A DNA stretch of 64,000 nucleotides from JAYPHU01 sp038127535. GTDB lineage: Bacteria > Pseudomonadota > Alphaproteobacteria > Rhodospirillales > UBA2165. The notes below the pieces were generated by a model. The model searched no databases. It saw nothing but the letters and a program-made list of their open reading frames with translations, and was not told the DNA's origin. Numbering within the stretch: position 1 is the first letter of the stretch; every line of letters begins with the position of its first letter. Location: positions 27,731 through 91,730 of the forward strand of contig JAYPHU010000013.1 of the NCBI GenBank assembly GCA_038127535.1. The letters are read 5' to 3'. Made by a program: the position numbers and the translations under genes. Shown here piece after piece: positions 34,564 to 43,715 of this stretch.

Positions 34564-36252
34564 ATGACAGCGCTTGATCCCGCCAAAACTCTTACCTGCT
34601 TCTACGACCTCAAGGTCTCACCCGTCGGCTTCGATTTCGTCACCTACATGGTCATTGTGAACCTTCATCGCCGAATGCATGCGTGCGATTCAATTCATTT
34701 GGTCATTGTTCCAAATGAATCGGCGGGTCTCAACATCCATGATCAACTAAACCCGTTCGCCGCAGATCAGGCGACTTGGCGAATATTCAATATGATCCTA
34801 CCCGTTGCTGGGTTGATCGAATCTTGCGCTGGCATCACGGTTTGCCCCGATCGCAAGTACTGCCAATTTGTCCTCGATGCATGTCAGGGGCCGACGTACC
34901 CGGCCAATTACACACTCGAGAACCCTCCGGACGACAGTTGGATATTTCCGCTTCCGCTGATGTACGGTAATATCGGCGTCGAGATTCCATCTCTGACGGC
35001 TCCTGCCCAAGCCCTAGAATACGCCCAAGGCTGGATCGATACACATTGCCAAGGCAAGAAGGTGGTCTCAATCACGCTCCGGGAAGGCACCCATAACGCC
35101 ATCCGCAACAGCGATATCCAGGCCTGGTCCGAATTCATTCAATGGCTCGATAAAGATAGATATTTTCCTGTCATCTTGCCGGATATAGAGAGAGTGTTTG
35201 AAACGAAGCGGCCCGAATTCTCTGGTACGGCTTTTTTCCCTGAAGGGGTGATGAATCTCCAAGTGCGCGCCGCTTTTTATCAGCTTTGTTACGCAAACCT
35301 ACTCACAGGCGCCGGTCCAGGGGAATTGATGCGCTACAACGGCCGGGTCCGATATATCCAGTTCAAAACGATTGCCCCATTCGAGCTCAGTCTCGAACCA
35401 TCTCACGCTACCCGCCACGGCCTGCCTGAAGATGGGCAATACCCTTTCCGCTCGCCCTACCACAAGATCGTCCTTGAGGAGGAGACATTTGATCTGTTGG
35501 TGAAAGAATTCAGTGAACTGGCTGCAAAAATCGATTCCGATCCGGAAGACGCATTCGCGTTTCAGAGGCTTCAGCACCCTAAGCCTATCAATTCCGACCA
35601 TATCATTGAGGTGATAAACCGCTATAAGGCCGGCCACCAGTTTGGGCGCGCCATAAAATTTATGGCCTTGTATTTGGAAAGAAATCCCGAGGATGACATC
35701 ATCAAAGGAATATTGGTCGATATCATTTCGGAGCACATTTTTCCGTGGGTATTGTTTGACAACAATATCTACAATTCGAACGCCGAACTTTTCGACAGCA
35801 TCAAGGAGTTTTATCGATCAAGTGTGGAAAAATATCCGGACAACCCACTATATCTGACGGGTATCGCCATGCTTGCCCTAGCAATGCGAGACTTTGACGA
35901 GGCACAAAGCTGGTTGACGAAGGCCCACGACGCCGTCAACGAGAATAAGGCGTTGGAAGCGCGCATCCTGTCCAATTTTGGTTGGTTGGAATTCTGCCGA
36001 CAAGATCTGGACAAATACCTTGAGTTCAGCCGGCAGGCCTTTCAAGCGTATCCTTCGACGAATCTTCGCATGCAACTCGTTCTCGCGCTCGAACATCTTG
36101 GACAGTTCGACGAAGCAATCAGCCATTTGACGAAAATGTTGGATGAGGGTGCGGACGACAACACCATCCATCGGAAGCTGGGCCAGCTATACAAGCAGAT
36201 TGGCGACTACCAGAAATCGATTGAGCACATGATGATCGCAGAGAGATCATGA
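34564..36252 (+). CDS. Uncharacterised TPR-containing glycan-locus protein, copy 2
   Basis: This 562-residue protein is a clear paralogue of the one at 30931: shared blocks include VIVPNESAGLNIHDQLNPF, DQATWRIFN, LMYGNIGVEIPSLTAPAQAL, VSITLREGTHNAIRNS, FPVILPDIERV, EPSHATRHGLPEDGQYPF and HPKPINSDHIIEV. The C-terminal TPR-like part is clearer here (YLTGIAMLALAMRDFDEAQSW, LALEHLGQFDEAISHL, LGQLYKQIGDYQKSIEHM). The ATG (TALDPAKTLTCFYDLK) was preferred to a TTG 13 codons upstream because the homology to copy 1 starts there. A role in glycan assembly or transfer is inferred from location only. Confidence 0.6.
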   Translation: MTALDPAKTLTCFYDLKVSPVGFDFVTYMVIVNLHRRMHACDSIHLVIVPNESAGLNIHDQLNPFAADQATWRIFNMILPVAGLIESCAGITVCPDRKYCQFVLDACQGPTYPANYTLENPPDDSWIFPLPLMYGNIGVEIPSLTAPAQALEYAQGWIDTHCQGKKVVSITLREGTHNAIRNSDIQAWSEFIQWLDKDRYFPVILPDIERVFETKRPEFSGTAFFPEGVMNLQVRAAFYQLCYANLLTGAGPGELMRYNGRVRYIQFKTIAPFELSLEPSHATRHGLPEDGQYPFRSPYHKIVLEEETFDLLVKEFSELAAKIDSDPEDAFAFQRLQHPKPINSDHIIEVINRYKAGHQFGRAIKFMALYLERNPEDDIIKGILVDIISEHIFPWVLFDNNIYNSNAELFDSIKEFYRSSVEKYPDNPLYLTGIAMLALAMRDFDEAQSWLTKAHDAVNENKALEARILSNFGWLEFCRQDLDKYLEFSRQAFQAYPSTNLRMQLVLALEHLGQFDEAISHLTKMLDEGADDNTIHRKLGQLYKQIGDYQKSIEHMMIAERS

Positions 36253-36265
36253 GCTCTGTCGGGGT

Positions 36266-37375
36266 TCAATAACCTTCGTAGCAATTCTGGCAAGCGGGCG
36301 GGATATCGCCATCAAGGTGCCGTTGCCGGAAGGTGGCGTAGTCTTCACCACTCCAAATTCTGGTGAAACCCTCATTCAAATCACCTTTGATCTCCAATAT
36401 GTCGGGATTGGCGATCATACAACATGGCACCACCCTCATATCAGACGACACGTACGCGCGCTCAAATGGCCAAGGGCATATGCGTTCTGAACTCTCAGGG
36501 CTGTATTTGGACGATACGTTCCAAAACGCGACTTTGATTCCCAGACTCGCGCCGTAATCTGCTAGTTTCACTGCGCTGTCTGTATTGAGAATAAATTCGT
36601 CCGTGACCGCGTCATTGCGGTCGCGCCAGTAGCTTTGCCCCCAATCGGACAGGTTGAGAGAAAATACCTGCGACTTGAATTTCATTTGACTGGCTAGATC
36701 GACGAGTTCGCGCAACTGATGGCGGTTCGCATGTTGAACTACGGTCCACATTTTGGTGCGGATAACGCCTTTTTCCTCGCAATACTCGTTCAGCAGACGG
36801 CAGTTTTCGACGACCTTCTTGAAGACAGAGCCCCGGCGTATGGACTGGAAAGTTTCAGCGTCGGCGCCGTCGATCGAGACTTGAATCTCATTCACACCGG
36901 AATCGATGATCTTCTTATAATTCTCCTTGAGGTGCAGCAGGGAGGCATTGGTAACCGTCCGCACCCAAATGTTGCGTTCACGTGCATACTGGATCATTTT
37001 GAAAAAATCATCGCCTTGCATCATGGGTTCGCCCATACCCTGCAACTTGATTTCGACGAGACCATACTGTTCGTCGATCAGCGCCTTGAAACTTTCAAAG
37101 CTCATATCGGCCGCGCGCTTGCCCTTCTCCCACTCACTCACTTGACACATGGTGCAACGGAAATTACAGCGGCTTACGTTCTCGATATCGAGTTTGACCG
37201 GTAGGTATTCCAGTTTCGTGCCGGATTTTTTCGAGGTCTGGAATTTTTTATAATTTTCACGGCAGGCTTGGCTCGACTGAAGACGCAATTCGCGCTCCAT
37301 GTCATATGCCGCCTTGTCCGGCATAGGTTCGGGCGTCGGAAGAACCCTGAGTTCTCTGTTTACCTTATCCAACAT
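36266..37375 (-). CDS. Radical SAM/SPASM protein
   Basis: The 369-residue protein has the cluster motif CNFRCTMC (Cys70, Cys74, Cys77) in DIENVSRCNFRCTMCQVSEW, the QGMGEPMMQGDDFFKM strand and, at the end, CPWPFERAYVSSDMRVVPCC followed by CQNCYEGY, a SPASM region for auxiliary clusters. The family includes oxidases that mature peptides, alcohols or sugars. It is the last gene of a minus-strand set that begins at the methyltransferase and epimerase upstream, so a glycan substrate is plausible. Confidence 0.82.
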   Translation of the reverse strand: MLDKVNRELRVLPTPEPMPDKAAYDMERELRLQSSQACRENYKKFQTSKKSGTKLEYLPVKLDIENVSRCNFRCTMCQVSEWEKGKRAADMSFESFKALIDEQYGLVEIKLQGMGEPMMQGDDFFKMIQYARERNIWVRTVTNASLLHLKENYKKIIDSGVNEIQVSIDGADAETFQSIRRGSVFKKVVENCRLLNEYCEEKGVIRTKMWTVVQHANRHQLRELVDLASQMKFKSQVFSLNLSDWGQSYWRDRNDAVTDEFILNTDSAVKLADYGASLGIKVAFWNVSSKYSPESSERICPWPFERAYVSSDMRVVPCCMIANPDILEIKGDLNEGFTRIWSGEDYATFRQRHLDGDIPPACQNCYEGY

Positions 37376-37402
37376 TTTGTCACCTAAAGTTCGATCCTTG
37401 GG

Positions 37403-38062
37403 TCATGGCCGGAACCAATAATAGTCACCGGAATATCCCACGTCGTCGAATATTCGTTTCCATTCGCCAACGTGCAGAATAGTTTTCGCAACTAGGTTCC
37501 ATCTGTTCAATTGATCACACTCGTGTTGAGTATGATAGCCGTTGACCTTGATGAAGGCTTGGCCAGTCCCGACTCGCATGATTTCGCGCAGCGAACGTTT
37601 GACGCCCTCTACATCAAGATTATGCACCGTGGCAATCGAGATAACGAGATCGAAGCTATCGTCCGGGTAAGGAAGGTCGTCACAACTACCGTATTGAAGA
37701 TAAGGCGCTACCGATGGCAAGGCGTTTTCCAAGCAATAGGTCGAGATATCGATGCCTGCGACTGTAACGCCGGGTAGTGCTTCGGCGAAATCATGGAGCA
37801 TGAATCCCTTGGCGCACCCGACATCGAGAATCCGGCTCTCCGGCGTAAGGCCATAATAGTCGATCATGCGCGCGACAACCGGTTTGAAGAACTTGGGATT
37901 GTAATGATACCCGCCGAGTCCCAACCGCCGCGGCCCATCGAAATATTCTTTGCCAAACTGCTGGGCGATGGCGCGGTCTTCGTCGGACACCTGCACCCGT
38001 TCTTCAATCAAGTCCGCACGCTCCGACTTGGGATAGGCGTCCATAAGATCGACTTCGGCCAT
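37403..38062 (-). CDS. SAM-dependent methyltransferase
   Basis: The 219 residues have motif I RILDVGCAKGFMLHDFAEAL (residues about 83-102), motif II IDISTYCLENAL and motif III DDSFDLVISIATVHNLDVE, a normal class I methyltransferase fold. The YNPKFFKPVVARMIDYYGL stretch in front belongs to sugar or lipid methyltransferases of polysaccharide loci. The gene lies between the SDR gene (30 bases upstream) and the radical SAM/SPASM gene (27 bases downstream). Confidence 0.82.
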   Translation of the reverse strand: MAEVDLMDAYPKSERADLIEERVQVSDEDRAIAQQFGKEYFDGPRRLGLGGYHYNPKFFKPVVARMIDYYGLTPESRILDVGCAKGFMLHDFAEALPGVTVAGIDISTYCLENALPSVAPYLQYGSCDDLPYPDDSFDLVISIATVHNLDVEGVKRSLREIMRVGTGQAFIKVNGYHTQHECDQLNRWNLVAKTILHVGEWKRIFDDVGYSGDYYWFRP

Positions 38063-38092
38063 CGCTTCCTCGTACTGAAATCTACAGCCGGT

Positions 38093-39106
38093 CTAGGACA
38101 GACCGATTTCCTGCATTTTCTTGATGTTGAAATAATTCGTGGACGTCATCGGATCGGGGATCGATCCGCGATCGAATGCGGCGCACAACTCTCCGACCGC
38201 ATCCTCGATTGAATATTTGGGCGCGAATCCCAGTTCGTCTTTAATCCGATCGCAATTTATTCGGTAAGAGCGAATGTCGTCGGTTGGCGTGGTCACGATT
38301 TCAATCTTTCCGTTCGGACGATGCTGCTCGACAACCGATTTCACGCCCTCGGCGATTTCCATCATCTGCATATTTTGGTACCCGGCGTTAAATACCTTGT
38401 CGGCGATACGCTGGTCCGGCTCCTCCAGCAGCTGGAGGTACAAATCGGTCATATCCTGGATATGCAGATTGGGCCTGTATTGGGTGCCGCCAAAAACCGT
38501 AATCTTGTCGTTGACCATCGCTTGGGTAGTCAGAATATTCACCGACAAATCCAGCCGGAGCCGCGGAGAATAACCGCAGACGGTCGCAGGCCTGATACTG
38601 ACATAGGCAAAACCATTGCCGGCTTCGTCAGCCAGGATGTCTTCGCAATCCGCCTTGTAGCGGTTGTAATCGGTGACCGGAATTCGCTCGTGATCCTCCC
38701 GCACTTGCGGCGCTTCGCTAATGCCATAGACGCTGGAACTTGAAGCGAAAATAAAGCGCGGGACACGCGCCTCCTTGCAGGCGCGAACGATGCCGGGGAA
38801 ACAATCCAAATTAATGGATTTTGTCAGCGCGGGATTAAGATCCGCACTCGGATCATTGGAGATGCAGGCCAGATGGATAACGGCATCACACCCTTTGACC
38901 GCTTCACCGACAAGGTCCAGGTCCCGGATATCGCCCTTGATTTCGGTTAGGGACTCATTGGGACGGATCGCATCGAACACCTGTCTTCCATAAATATAAA
39001 GGTCGAGCACACGAACGTCGTACCCGGCATTGAGGAGCTTGGGGACGAGGATGCCGCCGACATAGCCAGCGCCACCGGTTACGAGGACTGTTTTTTTTGC
39101 TTTCAT
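38093..39106 (-). CDS. NAD(P)-dependent sugar epimerase/dehydratase (extended SDR)
   Basis: The 337-residue protein shows the dinucleotide motif VTGGAGYVGGILVPKLLNAG, the active-site block FIFASSSSVYGISEA and the catalytic Tyr-x3-Lys in YNRYKADCEDI. The latter half has SVRP-type substrate phrases (VSIRPATVCGYSPRLRLD). It probably modifies a nucleotide-activated sugar at C-4 or C-5, as do UDP/GDP-sugar epimerases. It is the paralogue of the SDR at 49047 (both share VLVTGGAGY.G.ILVP and the PRLRLDLSVN/PRMRLDLLVN block). Confidence 0.88.
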   Translation of the reverse strand: MKAKKTVLVTGGAGYVGGILVPKLLNAGYDVRVLDLYIYGRQVFDAIRPNESLTEIKGDIRDLDLVGEAVKGCDAVIHLACISNDPSADLNPALTKSINLDCFPGIVRACKEARVPRFIFASSSSVYGISEAPQVREDHERIPVTDYNRYKADCEDILADEAGNGFAYVSIRPATVCGYSPRLRLDLSVNILTTQAMVNDKITVFGGTQYRPNLHIQDMTDLYLQLLEEPDQRIADKVFNAGYQNMQMMEIAEGVKSVVEQHRPNGKIEIVTTPTDDIRSYRINCDRIKDELGFAPKYSIEDAVGELCAAFDRGSIPDPMTSTNYFNIKKMQEIGLS

Positions 39107-39161
39107 GTTTCGAACCCTTTATTTCTTGTTTTTTTATTTAGAACTTGCATGGACGAACTAA

Positions 39162-40079
39162 CTAAGCCGTCAGCAGCGTCTGCGCCGTATGTTTGACGGA
39201 ATCAGGCGTGAGGCCCTGCTTCGCCCAATGGTATTCCTGGGTTCCGCCGTCATAGGTAAAGACGTCGGGAACGCCGATACGTTTGAACGGTTTGCCGGTC
39301 GCATTCTCCGCGATCACTTCGGCAACAGCGCTGCCCAGCCCGCCGATGACCGAATGTTCCTCAAGGACGATCATCGCCTTGGTTTCTTTGGCCGCCGTGA
39401 CGATGGCTTCGGCATCAATGGGTTTGACCGTATGAATGTTCAAAACTCGGCAGGATATGCCCGCCTCGGCGAGTTCATCGGCGGCTTCTAAAGCTACTTT
39501 GAGTATGGGTCCGCCAGAGACGATCGCAAGATCGTCGCCACCGCGCATTTGAACGGCCTTACCAATCCGAAAATCATCATTGTCGGCCAACGCAGGTTCA
39601 CCGTTCTTGCCGAGACGGATATAGACGGGGCCATCGTGCCCGTGGACGGCCCGCATCGCCGCGCGCGTTTCAGCCGGGTCGCTGGGCACGATCACGGTCA
39701 TATTTGGAAGCGCACGCAGGACCGCGATATCCTCCGTTGCGTGGTGGGTCGGACCCAAGTGTCCATAGGCCAGTCCACCGCCGACCCCGACAATAACAAC
39801 CGGTTGATTTTGTATACACACATCGACACGGATTTGTTCAAAGGCGCGCATCGTAAGAAAGGGAATGATTGTGTAGACGTAGGGCCGCATTCCGCTAAGC
39901 GACAGGCCCGCTGACATCCCGATCATATTTGCCTCGGCGATGCCGACATTTATGTAGCGGCCTGGATAGTCCGCCCGGAATTTGTCGAAGACGGCAAATC
40001 CAATATCCGCGCTGAGCAGCATGATGCGTTCATCCTCCGCCGCCAGAGCGTTCAATTCAGCGATAAATGCGTCTCTCAT
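39162..40079 (-). CDS. Transketolase, C-terminal subunit (split pair 1)
   Basis: The 305 residues comprise the pyrimidine-binding and C-terminal domains of a transketolase (MRDAFIAELNALAAEDERIM, GIAEANMIGMSAGLSLSGMR, GGLAYGHLGPTHHATEDIAV, then VLEEHSVIGGLGSAVAEVI). It must pair with the N-terminal subunit encoded just upstream (ATGA overlap). Transketolases use thiamine diphosphate to move two-carbon glycolaldehyde units; here the product could be sedoheptulose 7-phosphate, the precursor of heptose, or a branched sugar. Confidence 0.9.
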   Translation of the reverse strand: MRDAFIAELNALAAEDERIMLLSADIGFAVFDKFRADYPGRYINVGIAEANMIGMSAGLSLSGMRPYVYTIIPFLTMRAFEQIRVDVCIQNQPVVIVGVGGGLAYGHLGPTHHATEDIAVLRALPNMTVIVPSDPAETRAAMRAVHGHDGPVYIRLGKNGEPALADNDDFRIGKAVQMRGGDDLAIVSGGPILKVALEAADELAEAGISCRVLNIHTVKPIDAEAIVTAAKETKAMIVLEEHSVIGGLGSAVAEVIAENATGKPFKRIGVPDVFTYDGGTQEYHWAKQGLTPDSVKHTAQTLLTA

Positions 40080-40924
40080 TGTTCTATTCTCGCCATCAAT
40101 TCACTGCGCGCCTGCTCCGCTTCCTCTTCGGAGAGCTCGCGGTAATGCCACTTGAAAACATTCTCCATAAACGAGACCCCATTGCCTTTATTGGTGCGCG
40201 AGACAATTGCGCTCGGCTTGCCTTGTTCAAAGGGAATCTGCCCAAGCGTAGAGAGAACTTCGGTCATATCATGGCCATTAATCTCACGTACAGCCCACCC
40301 GAAAGACCTCAGACGTTCCGGCAACGGCTCGATGCTCATGATCTCGTCCACGGTACCCAACGATTCATACCCGTTGCAGTCGATGACGGCGATCAAGTTA
40401 TCAAGACCGAATTGAGGGCCGGCAGCGAAGGCCTCCCACACGCTGCCTTCATTGATTTCACCATCGCCGAGGATTGTAAAAACACGCCAATCTCGATTCT
40501 GATGCTTCGCGGCGACCGCCATACCGACGCTAATCGATAGGCCGTGCCCCAAGGAACCGGCCGTCGCCTCAACACCCGGAACCTTGCCGTAGGTGGTATG
40601 TCCGGTAAGGCCGCCATCCTGGTAATAGGTTTTCAGACGTTCTTTTGGAAAATATCCAGTGCCGGCGAGTACATTGTACAGCGCGAGGCAGCAATGCCCC
40701 TTGCTAAAGACCAGACGATCACGGTCTTCCCATTCCAGGTTTTTCGGATCGTGCTTGAGAATACGGTGATAAAGCGCCGTAAGCATTTCAATCACCGAAA
40801 AAGAGCCGCCAATATGCCCACCGTTTCCGCTGATGGTCATGTCAAGAATACCGAGACGGTACTCATCAGCCTGGCGTTGGAGTTCATCGGCGTCGAGAAA
40901 GCTGTTTTTCATTTCCACATTCAT
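40076..40924 (-). CDS. Transketolase, N-terminal subunit (split pair 1)
   Basis: The 282-residue ThDP-binding half shows GNGGHIGGSFSVIEMLTALY, VFSKGHCCLALYNVLAGTG and the ThDP motif GDGEINEGSVWEAF followed by a conserved Asn. The start at 40924 was chosen because it overlaps the upstream gene's stop as ATGA and starts right before the transketolase homology; the longer frame has an Arg-rich extension with no similarity. A cotranscribed set of five genes continues upstream. Confidence 0.9.
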   Translation of the reverse strand: MNVEMKNSFLDADELQRQADEYRLGILDMTISGNGGHIGGSFSVIEMLTALYHRILKHDPKNLEWEDRDRLVFSKGHCCLALYNVLAGTGYFPKERLKTYYQDGGLTGHTTYGKVPGVEATAGSLGHGLSISVGMAVAAKHQNRDWRVFTILGDGEINEGSVWEAFAAGPQFGLDNLIAVIDCNGYESLGTVDEIMSIEPLPERLRSFGWAVREINGHDMTEVLSTLGQIPFEQGKPSAIVSRTNKGNGVSFMENVFKWHYRELSEEEAEQARSELMARIEQ

Positions 40925-42471
40925 TTGAGTAACGACACGATGTATTTTTGCAGCGCGACCGAACCGACATATTCGGAGTTGCCGACGATTTGGATGTCGA
41001 GAGCAGCTGAAACACTTCCGATGAAGGTTGCCAACTCCTCGTCGATTTCCGCGCCATGACAGATGGATGCAAGCGCCAGGAACGCATCCCCTGCGCCAAC
41101 GCGATCGACGACTTTGGAGGCGAGCGCCGGCACATCGAACCGGTCGCCGACCTGGCAAACGGTCGCAACACCACGGGCGCCCAAGGTGACGGACAGACAC
41201 TTTGATTTGAGCCGGGACGCCATCTGCTCAGCGAGGTCGGAAATCTCCGACAAGGGGTCGTGGCAGCCGAGGCGAAGCTCCGGCTCATTGAGCGAAACAA
41301 AATCCGCGCGCCCGTAACGGGTGATCGCGTGGAACCCCTGATTACCGCTGTTCAGTTGGGTATTCACCGCAAGGAACTTGGATTTATCGCAGATTACGTC
41401 AACCATGGAATCTGTAATAAAACCGTTGCCATAGTCGGGTACGACAACCACGTCATAGTCACCGATATTTTCGCTAAGCCACTCGACCACCGCCCCGTCA
41501 CGCCACTTGCGCTGCAAAAGGCCATCCTCCGTGACATAAACCTCGAACAACTTGTTCATGTCGGCATCCACGAAGCGCTCCTTTACGAGAGTGGGATTGC
41601 CCGCCATCGTAAAAAATTCCGGCGTGACGTTATCGGCCAATTTTTCTCGGATAAAGGATTCATAATTGTCGCCAAATGCCGGATCGCCACCCAGCCCGGT
41701 TACAAGGGAAACCTCCGAGACGAATTGAGCGATGTGATTGGCGACGGCGATCGCGCCGCCCGCCTGTTCCTCGACATAGCGGCGCTTGACGGTAATAAAG
41801 CTGCCTTTTGCCGACTTGCCCAGCGGCGTACAGTAAACATAGCGGTCGATAATGGAATCCCCGACCACGGCGACCTTGAACCCGCTCGTTCGCCCGACCG
41901 CCGCCAGAATGTCGTCGTCGGAATAGCGTGACTTAAGCGAACTAAGGTAGTTTTTCGTTTCCGGCGGGAAGAGATCGAAATGGTCGTTGACGAGATTGCT
42001 GGAACTGAACGTGACATCTTCGGTGAAAATCACCTGGCCGCCATAGGCCTCGACCGCGGATACCTCTTTGCTGATATTTTTGGTAATGTCTTTTTCCATC
42101 TCCCGGTATTCGACGCCCTTGACGTAAAAATCCGGGCGCAATTTCTCGATCACCTGGAGTCCCGTTGGCGCGAGGCTGATAACCACGTGATCGACAACCG
42201 AAAGACCTGACAACATCTCCGCCCGCAACTTTCCGCCAAAAACGGGGCGATGCGGCCCTTTATTCACAAAACGATCTTCGGTGATTGACACAAACAGCAC
42301 GTCGCCATTGCGCTTGGCGTGCTCCAAGTGCCGGAGGTGTCCGAGGTGAAGGAGGTCGAATACCCCGTGACACAGAACGACTTTCTTTCCTTGGGCGCGA
42401 TACAGATCACCAGCGGATTCGAGATCCTCGATTTCCACCGTGTTACTGATCTCTCCCATCTGGTTAGACAT
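40921..42471 (-). CDS. Nucleotidyltransferase-PfkB kinase fusion (HldE-like, reversed domain order)
   Basis: In 516 residues the first domain (about 30-165) is a cytidylyltransferase-fold nucleotidyltransferase with HGVFDLLHLGH (HxGH at 42-45) and FSSSNLVND. The second (about 200-510) is a PfkB sugar kinase with the catalytic GAGDAF in DRVGAGDAFLALASI. Classical HldE/RfaE, which phosphorylates D-glycero-D-manno-heptose 7-phosphate and adenylylates the 1-phosphate, has kinase first and nucleotidyltransferase last. The start before SNQMGEISN avoids overlap with the flavoprotein gene. Linked HddA/HddC genes support a heptose pathway. Confidence 0.75.
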   Translation of the reverse strand: MSNQMGEISNTVEIEDLESAGDLYRAQGKKVVLCHGVFDLLHLGHLRHLEHAKRNGDVLFVSITEDRFVNKGPHRPVFGGKLRAEMLSGLSVVDHVVISLAPTGLQVIEKLRPDFYVKGVEYREMEKDITKNISKEVSAVEAYGGQVIFTEDVTFSSSNLVNDHFDLFPPETKNYLSSLKSRYSDDDILAAVGRTSGFKVAVVGDSIIDRYVYCTPLGKSAKGSFITVKRRYVEEQAGGAIAVANHIAQFVSEVSLVTGLGGDPAFGDNYESFIREKLADNVTPEFFTMAGNPTLVKERFVDADMNKLFEVYVTEDGLLQRKWRDGAVVEWLSENIGDYDVVVVPDYGNGFITDSMVDVICDKSKFLAVNTQLNSGNQGFHAITRYGRADFVSLNEPELRLGCHDPLSEISDLAEQMASRLKSKCLSVTLGARGVATVCQVGDRFDVPALASKVVDRVGAGDAFLALASICHGAEIDEELATFIGSVSAALDIQIVGNSEYVGSVALQKYIVSLLK

Positions 42472-42476
42472 GGTAT

Positions 42477-43595
42477 CTATCTTATTAGCTCCGCTGTATC
42501 CATGGCCTGAGCTATGCAATCGTCGATATCTACGGCATAGCGGTAGCTGCCAGCCCGGCCAATTGAAAACAGCCCATCAGGCATTTCAGAAAAATACTTT
42601 TCGGCGCGGTCGTATTCCGATTTGAAGGGCATGGGATAATGCCGCCCGTTCTTCGAGGGAATTTCCATTCCGATCAGGGTCGTCGGCGCCTTGTGACCAG
42701 TAAAGCGCTTGTACTCCACAAGCCGGGTGAAACTTTCGTCATTGGCATAGTAGAGGAAGTAAACATGCTCGGGAAACACCTCCTCCTGCGGCAGAATAAT
42801 ATTGTGGATATCACGCCCCATATACGGAAGTTCGCCGTGACAAAAATCGAACAAGATGTCCGGAGATATGGTGCTGATAATAATATCGTAGCGAATTGCC
42901 TGACCGTCGATGACCACCGTCTTGTTCGGGATGTCATAGTCCGTAATTCGCGTGGAGAGCAAAAGCTTGTTAACGTCGGCGGTCGCAAGATCAAAATACG
43001 GGTTGTAGCCTTCGGGAGAATAAGGATAGCAGGATATCGCCGTGTCCCAGGCCGCCCGCGGACCTTCCTTTAGGGTTACCCCTTTTGGCGACCAAGTGAA
43101 ATCGTCAATCAGCGTATTGTTGTCGATTCCCCACATCTTCTTGGAATAGCCATCGATGAATTTGTCGTACAGACGCTCACCGACCGACGCGATCCAATAT
43201 TCTTCGAGGTTTTTTGCCGCAGCCACGCCGTCGACCGTCAATCGGCCCAATTCTCCCTCAATCTCATCGCTGTCCGGCATAACGGCAACATCGTCTCGAT
43301 GAATAGGGAAATTGTAGAAGGCCTGATCACGCTCAACGTAGGTCAGGAAAATATGGTCTTCGACACTGCGCAAGGGCAGATACTTATTCAAAAATTCGTA
43401 AACTTTCTCGTTTTGTGTCAGGAAATGACGGGGGCCAAATGTATAGGGATGCCCGCCGTACCAGTGGGTCCTATTTCCTGCTCCAAGATAGGGCGAAGCC
43501 TCGACAAGAGTTACGTCCCAGCCGCCCACCAATGAAAGCTGGTGTGCAGCGGCGCATCCAGCAATTCCGCCACCAATGATTAGCGCTGTTTTCAC
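42477..43595 (-). CDS. UDP-galactopyranose mutase-like flavoprotein
   Basis: The 372-residue protein has the FAD motif ALIIGGGIAGCAAAHQLS, a second nucleotide contact (VTLVEASPYLGAGNRTHWYG) and mutase-like phrases (DKFIDGYSKKMWGID, IGRAGSYRYAVDIDDCI near the C-terminus). UGM makes the furanose form of UDP-galactose. The length is normal. Sequence features beyond these are not classical, so a different NDP-sugar mutase or oxidase is possible. It lies 5 bases upstream of the nucleotidyltransferase-kinase gene. Confidence 0.7.
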   Translation of the reverse strand: MKTALIIGGGIAGCAAAHQLSLVGGWDVTLVEASPYLGAGNRTHWYGGHPYTFGPRHFLTQNEKVYEFLNKYLPLRSVEDHIFLTYVERDQAFYNFPIHRDDVAVMPDSDEIEGELGRLTVDGVAAAKNLEEYWIASVGERLYDKFIDGYSKKMWGIDNNTLIDDFTWSPKGVTLKEGPRAAWDTAISCYPYSPEGYNPYFDLATADVNKLLLSTRITDYDIPNKTVVIDGQAIRYDIIISTISPDILFDFCHGELPYMGRDIHNIILPQEEVFPEHVYFLYYANDESFTRLVEYKRFTGHKAPTTLIGMEIPSKNGRHYPMPFKSEYDRAEKYFSEMPDGLFSIGRAGSYRYAVDIDDCIAQAMDTAELIR

Positions 43596-43715
43596 CCCAT
43601 CTCCTCTTCTAGGCTATCGAGCTTATCGTTTTGATTGATTACGCACTCTTCAGTTTAGGAATATAGGCTCGGTAAGATTTAGATTCCGTAAACCGATCTA
43701 TAAATTCTCCAAATT

